The notes: a model not told the origin generated them from the letters alone. A stretch of DNA of 64,000 bases from Cryptomeria japonica (GCF_030272615.1 NC_081414.1:1261001-1325000); one strand, 5' to 3'; shown: positions 1 through 11,875, counted from the stretch's first letter. Translations and numbers: made by a program.

Positions 1-407
1 TCATATAGTATTGTTTGTAAAGACATCCCTTGCTCATCCTCATTGTGGTCAATTGAATCACAGTCCATCATTGTATTATGGTTAAATGAATATCCTTTCT
101 TTTGAGTCACATGTTTGTTAAAGATTGTTTCATAATATTGTGTTGATGCATCTTTGTTGTTGATCTATCAGTGTCAGTTGTCATGATGCCTATCTCAATT
201 CAGCAGAGGTTGTTATGATCTGCACTATGATGCTTCATCTCAGTTTATTAAAAGTTTTCTTGATGTGAGTTGATATCTACCAAAGTTTTTTATTATGTGT
301 ATATCTGCTAATTATGTTGCAAAGTCTTTTAAAATCTTATTTCAAGGTATTATGATATTAGTATACTACTGATTCACCCCCCCTATCAATGGTATTGTAC
401 TCCAACA
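1..407 (+). repeat. RE1 5' LTR, 3' portion only
   Basis: This matches 11876-12260 (and 5743-5777) closely. It ends in CCAACA and is followed after two bases by a primer-binding site. A C-rich tract (ATTCACCCCCCC type) lies about 30 bases before the end, as in most LTRs here. Confidence 0.85.
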
Positions 408-409
408 AG

Positions 410-422
410 TGGTATCAAAGCC
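410..422 (+). other. RE1 primer-binding site
   Basis: TGGTATCAAAGCC is complementary to the 3' end of initiator-Met tRNA with one change (A for G). It is the usual copia minus-strand primer site and fixes the + orientation of RE1. Confidence 0.85.
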
Positions 423-481
423 AAACCCTATCATAAGTCTAACCAACTTAGGGGATTCCTGGAGGTGGATTACTAGTTGCC

Positions 482-1705
482 GTGGGAAAGAGGAATAGGA
501 ATAAGAAAAAAAAATTACAGCCTGCAAAAGTAGAAATGTCTAAGGAGAAACCTCAGTCTGTAGAAGAAGAAATGACTAATATAAAACTTGCTAAATTTGT
601 GGTAGATATGAATGAATCAAATATAGAAGAGTGTGTTAGTGATTCTAAAGGAGTAATTGATTTTGAAGCAGAACTTATTGCTCCCTTAGATGAAATTAGA
701 AAACTTAGAAAGAAGAACCAAAATTTAGAGAAGCAACTCCAAGAAGAAAGGGAGTCCAAGGCTAAAACTCTTTCAGTCCTTGAGAATGTAGAAAAACTAG
801 TTACAGATTGTAGGAATCAACTTGAAGAAGTCAAGAGAAAAGAAGAAGAGGCTAAGAGAATAGTATAAGTAACTAAATCAAATTTGGAAATGAAAACTAG
901 TGAGTACCAAAAACTTGAAGGAGAAATAGTTGCCTTGAGAAAAGATCTTGAAAACATCATGATGAAAAAATTTGTGAAAGGCATAAATGCATTGAATGAG
1001 ATATTGAGTAGTCAGAAAAGTCAAAAGTATCTTTTTGGTTTAGGCTTTGGAAAAGGACAAAGCTCTGGTGTTCAAGATGAGTCTAAACATGAAATAGTAT
1101 TTGCAACAACAGATGGAAAGAGTTTCAATGTTAGACAGACTCCAAGAAAGAAGATAGACTTGAATTATCATTCTATTGCATCTAAAATAGAAAACAAGGA
1201 TATTGATAGAAGACAACACAAAGGCACCAATAGAGTTAGAAGAAGAAACATTTGGTTCGCAAGGTCTTCATCTACCAGATAATATTGTTCAATGAGGTAT
1301 AACTATTCTCAATTTGATGGTTTTTGCTATGTTTATCATAAATATGGTCATAGAGCTAGAGATTGTAGTTATTATGGGCCGTCAAATCAAATATACAATA
1401 TTGTTTGCTATAATTGCAATATGGTTGGGCACATGAAAATAGATTGTTTGAATTTTGATGGTTTATCAAAAAGTTATTATCCTATTGGTCATCATGTTAT
1501 ATGTTTTAGATGTAATAATATTGGGCATAAAGTTCAACAGTGCAGACATAACAAAATAATAGGTACTTTGAACAAGAAAAGGAAGGATTTTGTGAAGGTT
1601 TGGAAAAAGAAAGAGCCCTTAAAAATATGGAGAAGAAAACAAAGTCAAGAAGAAGGAAAAACTAATCTTGTGCATATCACACAAGAGACATCACACAGTG
1701 CCTGA
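482..1705 (+). pseudogene. gag: RE1 gag: coiled coil plus three CCHC zinc knuckles, two internal stops
   Basis: One reading frame of about 407 codons covers this interval. It is broken only by TAA at 866-868 and TAA at 1280-1282, and ends with TGA at 1703-1705. The first codon in this frame is GTG at 482, probably a decayed ATG. The first two thirds are rich in Lys, Glu and Leu and look like a coiled coil. The C-terminal third holds three C-x2-C-x4-H-x4-C knuckles: the first has lost its second Cys (CYVYHKYGHRARDC), the second and third are complete (CYNCNMVGHMKIDC and CFRCNNIGHKVQQC). Such knuckles bind RNA in retroelement capsids. The same layout occurs in RE7 (28600-29563), so the two probably belong to one superfamily. 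Confidence 0.75.
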
Positions 1706-3786
1706 AAGATCTGCATGAGGTAAGGAGGAACAGATTAGTGTTTACCTTTTAGCCCCTAGAGAAAACAAGGTGGTTCAGTAAGATTAAGTGTTCTGCCATT
1801 AAAAGATAGTATTGTTGTAGTTGCTTTGGTTGGTTCTTGAGTTGATTCAAGAATTGATTTTTGTGTCAATATTGTCTCAACTATGACAAGATGTTCATCC
1901 TTATCAATCAATATAATGGTGTCGATGCACTAGTATTATGCCATAATGATTTTGGTATCAAAGGGTGTTCATTGATTGATCAAACTATCAAAAGTTGGAG
2001 GTTAAATAAGGAAGAACCAATAATACTAGGAAAATCCAATAATGACAATGTGTGATAATGGCATTTATCTTAAAGTTTTTGATAGTTGTATAAAGCTTTG
2101 ATTTATTTTGCATATGTGAAGTACTCGGTCATGAATGATAAACTACTTTCAAGACCATGATTTAGTGGTTTGCATATAGTATTGTGGAAAGAATATGCTA
2201 ATGACATGATAGTCAGTATAACTTAACATAGTTGTCCACAACAATGTATGTTCTTGTTTGAACAACATATAGTAGTATATAAAGTGTGAAATGTGAAGTT
2301 TCAATAAACAGTTTGAGACTTGGGTTTCATATTTGATATTGTTCGACCATTGCACAAAATATATCATTGTTGAATGATTTTAACCTTGCTTGGTTCCTGA
2401 GTAAGAGATGGCATATTTTGGCTGATTCATGTTTGGTACTAAGTGTGGATGTAATAAAGCTACATGATAGTCTATCTAGTCATCCTTGTTGTAACAGTGA
2501 TAGTTTTCATGCTTATTTGTTCTGTTATAATCTTGATATGATTCAGTTTCCTTGGTGCAATGTGTAGTTGTTACCTTTCATGGTGCAAAATAGGATTATT
2601 CTCTTTCCATTGTTGATATGTTTTTATCAAGGTTATATCTTTTGTTGTTACAGGATATTATGTTTTCTCTCCCTAGCTTTGGCATGTACCTAATTTTGGG
2701 CAGATACTAATTCATACTGCACTATGTATTTTCTCCTTTGACATCAACGGTGATATTCTATCTTTGATCATACACCTTAAATTGGTACAATGAGACGGTT
2801 ATACAATGTACATACTATTTTCCTTCGTATTGTGAGAATCTCTTGCTTGGTACTTCATGACAAATGACAAATTGATGCTTCTTGTAAGCTATAGGTGTTC
2901 TTCAATGATGCTTGTGTGGTAGTAATGGTTGTGCCCTTGGTCAAAATAGGTCTCAAGACATATTCTTCATACCATATTCATCAAAGAATATTTTTGGATC
3001 TTCATGATTCCTATATTGTAGAGAATTTACAGTTTTAACAATCAGTTGTTGCCTTTGATGCTTTGATGTATAGCAGAGATAACAGTCAGACATTTCATAG
3101 ATTTGGATTTGAATGCTCACAGACCACAAGATTCATTTTGAATTTCAAAAGTAGTATGTTGAAGATGATACACTTGAAGATAAAGAGTCACGGAGATATG
3201 AATGCATAAATAGAAGAGGTTGAGGTGTTTTCATCATATGAGAAGAATAGAGGTATGACACACAACAGCATTCAAGTTTGGTGTATTCTTGTAGAACTCA
3301 AGTTTCAAAAGCAAACAAATTGCAAAAGATGCAGAAGGCGGAGATTTTAATAATTTTTAGTTATGTCACATGGAGGCATTGCAATGATACAATTTCTTGA
3401 TGAGTCTATTGAAATAGAATGGAGACTCGGAGGATGAAGTTGGAATTCATGAGGTTATTTCTACTCAAGTGTGCAGATCAAATAGGGAAAGTTTGATGAG
3501 TTTGCAGAATGAACAAGAATATGCTTGATAGTGGTCCAGATTGCTAATAGGAGAGTGTTATGATGAATAATTGTAATTGTAATAGTGCAGCTGATGATGA
3601 GGATGGTAATCGATATATAAACAATCTAAGTTTGAGGATAGTTGTGTTAAAACAATGTAGGATTGTATATCGGTTGTTAATTATGCACATGATGTTAAGA
3701 ATATAACACGCATTATCAAGTTTCTATAATTTATCACTCATGGGGAGCTAGTTGAGAGACTGCTCATCCCTTTGTCATATGTTGTC
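1706..3786 (+). other. RE1 internal region without recognisable coding
   Basis: About 2.1 kb between gag and the purine tract. Short ORFs here (for example 64 codons at 1861 and 66 codons at 2367) show no conserved motif, and stops occur in all frames. I see no D-S-G protease, HHCC/DDE integrase or YVDD motif on either strand. It could be filler or a protein too decayed to recognise. Confidence 0.6.
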
Positions 3787-3804
3787 AAAATGGGGAGAAA
3801 GGAG
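3787..3804 (+). other. RE1 polypurine tract
   Basis: A purine run (AAAATGGGGAGAAAGGAG) lies directly before TGTGTTTTGACATC, the start of the 3' LTR. This is the expected position for the plus-strand primer and sets the LTR boundary at 3805. Confidence 0.8.
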
Positions 3805-4050
3805 TGTGTTTTGACATCAATTCCAAAGGGGTATTTCATTAGTTTCGATATGTCTGTCATTCATGTCAAAAGGTATTTGTTTGACTCAGACTAATGATAA
3901 TAGAGGTCGGTGATGCTTGTAATTTGTTGAAGTATGTTAGTGAACAAGATTCAAGTGAATAGTCAAATATGCATTAGAGAAATGTCACAGACTTCATATC
4001 ATGTTCTTTGGGTGGAATAATGTAGGCATGTTGTATCAGTGTTGATATAA

Positions 4051-4373
4051 ACCATTTTTACAGTTGTATGTGTTGTGTATGTACATGCTTTGTAGTTGGT
4101 ATGTTGAGATTGGGAGAGGATATACATGCTTTGTATGCATTGACCTTGACCAAGCCTATGAGCATGACACATTTGATTGGCATTATGATGTCTATGTCAT
4201 GGTGAGCATGCAGACCATTTTTAGGGTTGTATGTGTTGTGTATGCACATGATTTGTAGCTGGTGTGTTGAGATTGGGAGAGGATATATGTGCTCTATATG
4301 CATTGACCTTGACCAAGACTATGAGAATGATGCATTTGATTAAAATTGTGATGTCTATGTCATGGTGAGCATG
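4051..4373 (+). repeat. 163-bp tandem duplication in RE1 LTR
   Basis: Copy one spans 4051-4213 and copy two 4214 to about 4373. They match at most positions, including the stretches GTATGTGTTGTGTATG and GCATTGACCTTGACCAAG. It lies about 0.25 kb into the LTR, upstream of the TATA-like site, so it is in the U3 region where repeated units often act as enhancers. Confidence 0.8.
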
Positions 4374-4733
4374 ACGCATTTGGTTTCTATAGAGATTCAA
4401 TAAGACTATTCAATACAGTTTTCGGTTTGTATATGTTTGGTTTCTGCAAAAGACTATTCAGTGTCGATGAGACATTTCTACATCTTGGAAATGACCTATT
4501 TCAATGTGACCTTGGAGTTTGGCAACACTCTCCAAGAAGCTATCTGTAGTTCCTTCTTTCTCTAATAAGCTAGGTGTTAATGAGACTTTGCATTGGTCTT
4601 ACTGAAGAGTTATTTTCAGTGTGACTTACGGGTTCGGCAAGATGTTTCTAGTAGCTAGCTAATGTTATATCCCTTTATCGATAAGACCAATTCATTACAA
4701 CATAAGATTAGTCTTGGTCAAAAATGAGATTTT

Positions 4734-4745
4734 CTATATAAAATT
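4734..4745 (+). promoter_or_regulatory. Probable TATA box of RE1 LTR
   Basis: CTATATAAAATT lies within the U3 part of the 3' LTR, upstream of the C-rich end. Position and sequence fit an LTR promoter; no transcript evidence is available. Confidence 0.45.
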
Positions 4746-5777
4746 GGAGGTTCGATAAGGGAGTTCTAAGTCATTTTTGAAGGTGAGCCTCTCGCCGATA
4801 AGCCATGAGACTAAGTGAGGACCACGTTTGACTCATTTTGACCTGTTGAGTTGGATGTCATTAGTTGGTCCAAGATGGAGCTTTGGGAGTTCATTGTGAA
4901 TTATTTGTGACACTTTGTCAATGGTTAAATGTCATGGAAACTGAATTAAATTGGTCTGCAAAAGAGAGATATAAACTTCTAAAGAAATAGTTACTTTATA
5001 ATAGAAATGAAGTAGGTAGTTTGGTAACTAATCAATGATTGGTGTTAAGGATGTTGCATTTAAGAGAGAGAATAGTGGGAATATGTTTATTGTTGCAAGT
5101 GATGTTATAGTAATTGGTGATATATGATGTAGTGCTCGAAGAGGTTGGAAAAAAGAACAGTAAATGATGTTGTTGGCAATGTTGTCTCTATTTGTATAAT
5201 GTAGAAATGATCAATCTTAACTATGAATGAGAGTTTGTATGACAATAAGAGAAAGAGTGATAACAATGTGTTTTCAGAGATTGATGATAGTATTCTTGTT
5301 TTTGTCTTTATTATCATTCTTGAGAAGAGCATATTTTTAGGTGAAGAATTGTGAAACAGAGACAAGATCTTTGCGGCAATATGTTTCAGATGCTTTGAAT
5401 GGAAATAGAGCAACCCACTAGATGAATATAAATTTTAGTTTATTTGTTTTAAAGTCCATTCTTCTGAATGAGTAAGGGGTTATAACTCCTAGGTTTTATA
5501 CACTGAATGTATCCCAGTAAGGGTCCTACCAGTGAGGCCTATGTAAACAATAATTTTACATATTAAGCCAGTGAGGCATTTCTAAATCATTTTCATTCCC
5601 CATGAGGGTTTTTGACTTGGGACAGTTTTTGTGTTATGAGTTGTTACTTTGATGTGATTGATCCTCATGTTCATTTTCTTATCATGTGTCATTCGATTTT
5701 AATTTTTCCTAAGTTTAATTGATCTGCATGAACTCATATCTATCATATAGTATTCTTTCTAAAGATATCCCTTCCTT

Positions 5778-7036
5778 TGTTAGTAGCAATCAAGAAGGAA
5801 GATTGAGAGGGGGGTGAATTAGTCTTCAGCAGTATAACAAACTTAACCACCAAAAATAGATCCAATAAACAAAAACAATAAGATAGATAGGCAAATTAAA
5901 ATCACAAAACACGACACCAATATTTTGATGTGGAAAACCTAGTTAATGGAAAAACCACGGTGGGAACCTACCCACAGTAAGATGATACTCTGCAGTAGTA
6001 TGTGAAAATGTTACAATGGGGAATGCACATGCATTCAAGCACACTGCCTAGAGCTCACTGCTCAAATAATATTTGCCCGAAAGACTACAACCCTGAGGGA
6101 AGTCTCATTGACTTATAATAAGATTTAGACTATAATCCAGAAGAAATGAACTGAAATAATAGCATCTCCAAATTCCTAATTATAGTTCCAATTAAGCACA
6201 GATGTCTACCCTACAACACCAATCTCTTCACAAAATCAACACCGAAGGATAAATCACTTGTTCGCATACAAACCTCTATCTGATAATGCAAACACAACAA
6301 CGACACCCAAATTACATGAATATATCACTTATATATATAATTCAACAACATTGACAACAAGGTAGGCTAAACCCTAACCCTCAACTCATAATTATAAAAT
6401 TATATCACATGATACAAAGATTGACCACTGGACCAATGTAATGATTTACATAGCATAACATGGTTCTAAATCAAATTCCCAAATGCACAACTCCACTGAA
6501 AATCACACCAAGATCAACCGTAACATGCTACACTACCAAAAATACCACATAGCATGAAAATCAATACCAAATGATGAAAATCACCAAAAATTTGCACAAA
6601 AATCAATGTGGATAGCCAAAACAAATAGGACATGACTAGGAAACACCATGAAGCACTTTAGAAATATTAGGAGCAGCTGCACCAACACCACTTATCAAAT
6701 CTCAATCGATCAACATCTTAAAGCTCAAGAACACAACCAATCAGCAATTGTCACAAAGAAAGATAGCTTGTGGAGTACCAAATCACAAACCATCTGAAAT
6801 GAATATACACAAGACCATCCCAAACAATATCCTAAAATCTCAGCCCTAGATCTGATCACACCGGAATATATCGGAGGATATACCGAACTCTGCAAAATAG
6901 TGATCAACATACCAACACTACAAACTGGATCATAAGATCCTCCCAATCAGCAATCATTGGAACAATACATAGGAATATGTTGACATCAATGACAATAACC
7001 TATCCTAGTAGTAGAAATGCATGACAATATCCAACA
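5778..7036 (-). repeat. RE2 3' LTR
   Basis: Matches 10616-11875 over its full length. A TATA-like run (TATATATAA) lies around 6327-6345 and the C-rich motif, read here as GAGAGGGGGGTGAATTAG, near 5804. Confidence 0.88.
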
Positions 7037-7058
7037 ATCTACCCCTTTGGCATTGATG
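7037..7058 (-). other. RE2 polypurine tract
   Basis: Read on the minus strand this is GCCAAAGGGGTAGATT, directly before the LTR. The same tract (CCAAAGGGGGAGAT type) precedes the RE8 and RE5 3' LTRs. Confidence 0.75.
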
Positions 7059-7341
7059 GCAACAGATGGCTGTGAAAAACAGTCAATGCAAAAGAAAGAA
7101 GATATCACCAGCAAACTCCCCCTAAGATTAGGACTTAGAAAGAATTTTTTCACTTGATCTCTCTCCCCCTTTCACAACAATGCCAAATCTCTCAAAACAT
7201 AAAACAAAACTCTGCAAAATAGAAACATGAATCTCTCTCCCCAAAACAAAGACTACTCCAGCAGAGGAGCAACATCAGCACACCAATCCGAATAAAAAGA
7301 TAAAGCTCTAAAATCCATTGGATTGATGCAACTCAATGAAT

Positions 7342-8220
7342 CTAGTTCTCATCAGGAGGGGTGGATACCCCTAACATGTCTCTCAAGTAGACAAATGTAT
7401 CTACAGCCAAATGTTTAGTGAAAATATCAACTATTTGTTCCTTTGTAGATACATACTCCACCTTCACCTTCTCTTCACTGACATGCTCTCTCAAGTAATG
7501 ATATTTGATTGACACATGTTTAGTCTTTGAATGTTGCACCGAAGTCTTTGACATGTTAATAACACTGGAATTATCATAGTAAATAACAATATGCTCATCA
7601 TAAATAACTTTGATATCTTTCAACATTTGCTTCATCCAAACTACTTGAGTGCAATTACTAGCAACAACAATGTACTTAGGTTGAGCAGTAGATAAGGATA
7701 TTTAATCTTGTTTCTTGCTAGCCCACGAAACCAACTTCTTACCTAAAGAGAATGCTCCACCAGTAGTGCTCTTCCGGTCATCAACATCACTAGCCCAATC
7801 AATACCAGTGTAAGCACATAGCATGAAATCATCATTCCTAGGATACCATAAGCCATAGTCTACAGTTCCATTCAAGTATCCGAATATCCTCTTCATAGAA
7901 GTGGCATGACTCTCTTTCGGATCAGCTTGATATCTAGAAGTCATGCACACAACACACATAATGTCTAGTCTAGTCTATGTAAGATATAGCATTCCACCAA
8001 CCATAGATCTATATAAACTCTGATTAGCTTTAGGAGATTCATCATTCTTGGACAATTTACAACTAGTCACCATAGCAGTTCCAACTAGTTTGGAGTCATC
8101 TAATCCAAACTTCTTTAGAAATTCCTTCACATAATTAGTTTGAGATATGAATATACCTTTTCCAATCTATGCAATTTGCAAACCTAAGAAAAATTTCATT
8201 TCACCAATCATAGACATCTC
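7342..8220 (-). pseudogene. pol: RE2 reverse transcriptase C-terminus and RNase H, broken
   Basis: Open stretches at 7342-7635 and 7702-7959 read as the copia RNase H domain: DWASDVDDRKSTTGG, SWASKKQD, the substrate loop YYDNSSVINMSKT, the SKTKHVSIKYHYLRE block and the terminal DIFTKHLAVDTFVYLR. The segment 7960-8220 reads as the end of the RT (KFFLGLQ, FLKKFGLDDSK, KLSKNDES). A stop follows SWASKKQD, and other stops lie in the RT part. The YVDD active-site block is missing because of the internal deletion. The RT continues on the other side of solo LTR RE3 for about 15 codons. Confidence 0.85.
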
Positions 8221-8696
8221 TATGAGATTTTGCCAAGATCAAGAGCTCAATGAAATGTACAATATAGAGAGACAAAATATAGGACAAGAATAAATTGTAT
8301 TCTCATCAATAGATAAAAATAATTGTTACATACAATGTAGATGAGTCTACTTATATAGGCAAGTCAATATGGATATGTGAGCACAAAAACAAGACATGTG
8401 GCTCAATAAGAAACAAGGGTAGGTAGGAAATAGGTGTGGTAGGTAGGAGAAACAATAAAATATTCCACATGAGGTGGATCACCCATCGAAGGTGGAATTA
8501 TCACTCCATAATTAGTGGATATGATAAAGTAGTAACAAGATCAACACCATAAAAGGTGGAAATTCTCCTACATACTATCCCAATGTGGCACAAACACCCA
8601 AGTGTCTCAAACCCAAACTACTATAAAATGCATTATCCTAAGTAAACTTAAGTAAGGTGTAATAATATCCAACATGAATAATTATTTGCACCAACA
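8221..8696 (-). repeat. RE3: solo LTR (RE11 family) inside RE2 pol
   Basis: This 476-bp sequence aligns with the RE11 LTRs at 57432-57882 and 63199-63649, from TGAGATTTTGCCAAGATCAA to ACCAACA. It is flanked by perfect 5-bp duplications ATCTC (8216-8220 and 8697-8701), and RE2 pol continues on both sides. No internal region is present, so it is a solo LTR left by recombination between the two LTRs of a former full copy. The first bases read TA where the family has TG. Confidence 0.93.
8350..8359 (-). promoter_or_regulatory. TATA box of solo LTR RE3
   Basis: Read on the minus strand this is CCTATATAAG, at the same place as in both RE11 LTRs. Confidence 0.5.
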
Positions 8697-8701
8697 ATCT
8701 C

Positions 8702-10559
8702 AAATTCTTTATGCATGTCATCGACAAACTTCATGCTTAAGAATAAAAGCCACATTAAAAATACAACCCACATCATCCTAGAATAATCGTCAATTAGCAA
8801 CATAAAATATTTATCACCCTACACACTTCTAACATTTGTAGGTCCACATAGGTCAATATGTACAAGATCTAGAAATGTTTCTGATGTATATTATTTGCTT
8901 TTGAAAGAAATTATTGTTTGCTTACCCAATTGACATTCCTTACATACCGGATTAGTAGGCTTAACAATCTTAGGATGATCTCTAACAACATGTGTAGATG
9001 AGATCTTTATCATTGAATCAAAATTCACATGACACATTCTCCTATGCCACAACCAACTCTCATCAATCTGAGCAATCAAACAACTTTTCTCACCAACATT
9101 CAAATGAAAAATGTTACCTTCAGTCTTAGTTCCAAATGCAATCTCTATACCAGAGGCATTCAAGATCTTGCATTTACCATCCTTGAATTGTAGATCATAA
9201 CCCTTATCAACCATCTTTCCAACACTCAAAATATTATGCTTCAAACCTTCAACATACAAGACATCATCAGTGTTATGCTTACCATCAAAAGAAATAGAAC
9301 CTCTCCCACGGATTACACAGGCTTTGTCATCTCCAAATCTAACTATTCCACCATCATATCTTTCCATACTCACAAATGTGCTTTTATCACCGGTCATATG
9401 ATGTGAACAACCACTATCAATTACCCATTCATCTTTCTCTTCAACTTTAGCAGCTAAAGCCTTCTCCTTAATAGTACAGCTAGTGGAATAAATAGGTACA
9501 TGTCCATCTTCTTTAATAGAAATAAACACAACTTCATCTCCTTTTGATTCTTCATTTGTAACATCTTCATTAGCAGCATAATAACAGTTCTTCTTATTTC
9601 TAAACTTCTGGTTAGACTTGTAAGGCTTATCATACTTCTCATGATTGTCATGTCTATCATTCCTATCATGCTTATCAAACTTATCATGCCTTTCATACTT
9701 AGCCATTCTCTTTGGGCATCTAGAAGCAAAATTTCATATCTTATTGCAAGAGAAACATTTTAAATGCAACTTTCCATCATACTAACTGGCACCTTTAGGA
9801 AATCTTTGGGCAATCAAAGCTTCAAGTTCATCTAGCTCCCTTTCTTCTCTTTTCTCTCTCTCTCATATCTGGATATTCTGCATTCATCAGGATCTTCTTA
9901 CCGGATACAAATGCAGATGCTATAAATGTTGTCTCAAAATTTCCATGTGAATCTCTAAATTCACTCAACTCAAATGTAGAAAGCTTTCTAACTATCATAT
10001 CTCTTATCATAGTAGTCACACTCTAAATCTCATCAATAGCAGCAACCTTATGTTTATAAGAAGGAGGAAAAGATCTCAACACCTTAGCAATAATTTCATC
10101 TTCCTCAATAGTTCCACTGGCACATCTAATACCTAGGACAAGATCATTCACCTTAGCCATAAAAGAGAGTATTTTCTCATCATCTCCCATCTTCAATGTC
10201 TCATACTTTCCTTTTAAACTTTTCAGCTTAGCAACCTTCACTTGTTTATCACCTTCATACAAAATCTCAAGCTTCTCCCAGATCTAATGTGCAGTCTGAA
10301 GTCCCATCACATTACTCATCTCGAAATCAGTTAGGGCACTAAGTAATGCTTCCTTTGCTCTAATATTATGTTCTGCTTCCTTGATCTCATCAGGAGTAGA
10401 TGGTCCATTCTGAAGAACAACATAGATATTCTTTGTAATCTTCCAATAGTCTTCACCGAGACATTTCAAGTGAAATTCCATCTAGTTCTTCCATATAGTA
10501 TAGTTGCTTCCATAAAACCTCGAATTGTCCTTCTTAAAGATAACACCTTGAGCTGCCAT
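8702..10559 (-). pseudogene. gag-pol: RE2 gag-protease-integrase N-terminus, truncated
   Basis: The frame starts at an ATG at 10559 (MAAQGVIFKK), 57 bases from the LTR. Gag runs to about 9730 with three stops and one frameshift between 9828 and 9706. The zinc knuckle near 9740-9780 is damaged (CFSCNKI, then a stop in place of Gly). The longest open part, 8891-9706 (271 codons), holds a Lys/Asp/His-rich linker, an intact aspartic protease motif (WVIDSGCSHHM), and the GAG-pre-integrase HHCC finger (WLWHRRMCHVNFD, later CKECQLGKQ). Integrase stops after the DYSRMMWV block near 8760, where a deletion joins it to the RT segment KEFEM. Confidence 0.87.
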
Positions 10560-10600
10560 CCCAAATCTCCTCAAGCGATTAAGCTTCTACCAAAGGTTCT

Positions 10601-10613
10601 AGCTCTGATACCA
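10601..10613 (-). other. RE2 primer-binding site
   Basis: On the minus strand this reads TGGTATCAGAGCT, complementary to initiator-Met tRNA, two bases inside the 5' LTR. Confidence 0.88.
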
Positions 10614-10615
10614 AT

Positions 10616-11875
10616 TGTTAGCAGCAATCAAGAAGGAAGACTAAGAGGGGGGTGAATCAGTCTTCACTAGTATAAAAAACTTAACCACCAAAAATAGATC
10701 AAATAAATTGTAGCACTAAGACAGATAGGAAAATTAAAAGCACCACACACAACACCAAGATTTTGATGTGGAAAACCCAGTTAAGGGAAAAACCACGGTG
10801 GGAACCTACCCATAGTAAGATGATACTCTGCAGTAGTATGTGAAAATATTATAATGGGGAATGAACATGCATTCAGACACACTTCCTAGAGCTCACTGCT
10901 CAAATAATATTTTTCTAGAAGGCTACAACCCTCAAGGAAGTCGCACTGCCTTACAATAAGATTTGGGCTACAATCCAGAAGAAATGAACTAAAATAATAG
11001 CATCTCCAAATGCCTAATTACAATTCTAGTTAAGCACAGAAGTCTTCCCTACAACACTAATCTCTCCACAAAATCAACACCAAAGGATAAATCACTTGTT
11101 TGCAGACAAACCTCTGTTTGATAATGTAGACACAACAACAACACCCAAATTACATAAATATATCACCTATATATACAATTCATCAACACTGACAACAAGC
11201 TCAGCTAAACCCTAACCCTCAACTCATAATTATAAAATTAAATCACATGATACAAAGATCGACCACCGGACCAATGTAATGATTTACATAGTATAGAATG
11301 GTTCTAAATCAAATTCCCAAATGCACAACTCCACCAAAAAACATGTCAAGATCAACCGCAACATGCTACACCACCAGAAATACCACATAACATGAAAATC
11401 AATATCGATTAATGAAAATCACCAAAAAAATTGGACAACAATCAATGTGGATCACCAAAACAAATAGGACATGACTAGGAAACACCAGCAAGCATGTTAG
11501 AGTCACCAAGAACAACTGCACCAACACCACTTATCAAATCTCCATTGGTCAACATATAAAAGCTCAAGAACACAACCAGTCAACAACTGTCACAAAGAAA
11601 GATAACTTACAGCACACCAAATCACGAACCATCTGAAATGAAAATAAAAAAGACCATCCCAAACAATATCCCAAAATCTCAGCACTAGATCTGATCACAC
11701 CAGAAAATACCGGAGGATATACCAAACTCTGTAAAACAATGATCAGCAAATCAACACTACAAACCAGATCATAAGATCCTCCCCATCAGAAATCACCAGA
11801 ACAATACACAAGAATATGTTGACATAAATTACAACAACATATCCTAGCAGAAGCAATGCATGACAATATCCAACA
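10616..11875 (-). repeat. RE2 5' LTR
   Basis: TGTTAG to CCAACA, 1260 bp, paired with 5778-7036. A TATA-like stretch lies at about 11165-11180. Confidence 0.88.

Larger units (their letters stand above)
3805..5777 (+). repeat. RE1 3' LTR, first part
   Basis: Starts with TGTG after the polypurine tract and continues after the RE2 insertion at 11876-12260, giving an LTR of about 2.36 kb, long for copia. A TATA-like CTATATAAAA lies at 4734. A 163-bp tandem duplication is inside. Confidence 0.8.
5778..11875 (-). mobile_element. RE2: Ty1/copia retrotransposon inserted in the RE1 LTR
   Basis: It is bounded by two 1.26-kb LTRs (5778-7036 and 10616-11875), each TGTTAG to CCAACA. The internal region reads on the minus strand: gag, protease and start of integrase at 8750-10559, then the RT end and RNase H at 7342-8220. 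About 1.5 kb (integrase core to RT centre) is missing near 8716-8760. The target duplication is imperfect: TCCTT on the left and TGCTC on the right, but alignment to the intact RE1 LTR at the window start confirms the insertion point. Confidence 0.88.

Noticed and set aside
8702-8735. FVDD on the minus strand, resembling the RT active site
   Set aside because: In RE8 the aligned stretch is [14 protein letters not shown], about 15 residues after the real FVDD. Here the Asp pair is coincidental and the true active site is deleted.
10601-10613. Possible tRNA genes at TGGTATCAGAGC sites
   Set aside because: Only 12-13 bases match initiator-Met tRNA and no cloverleaf is present. They are primer-binding sites.
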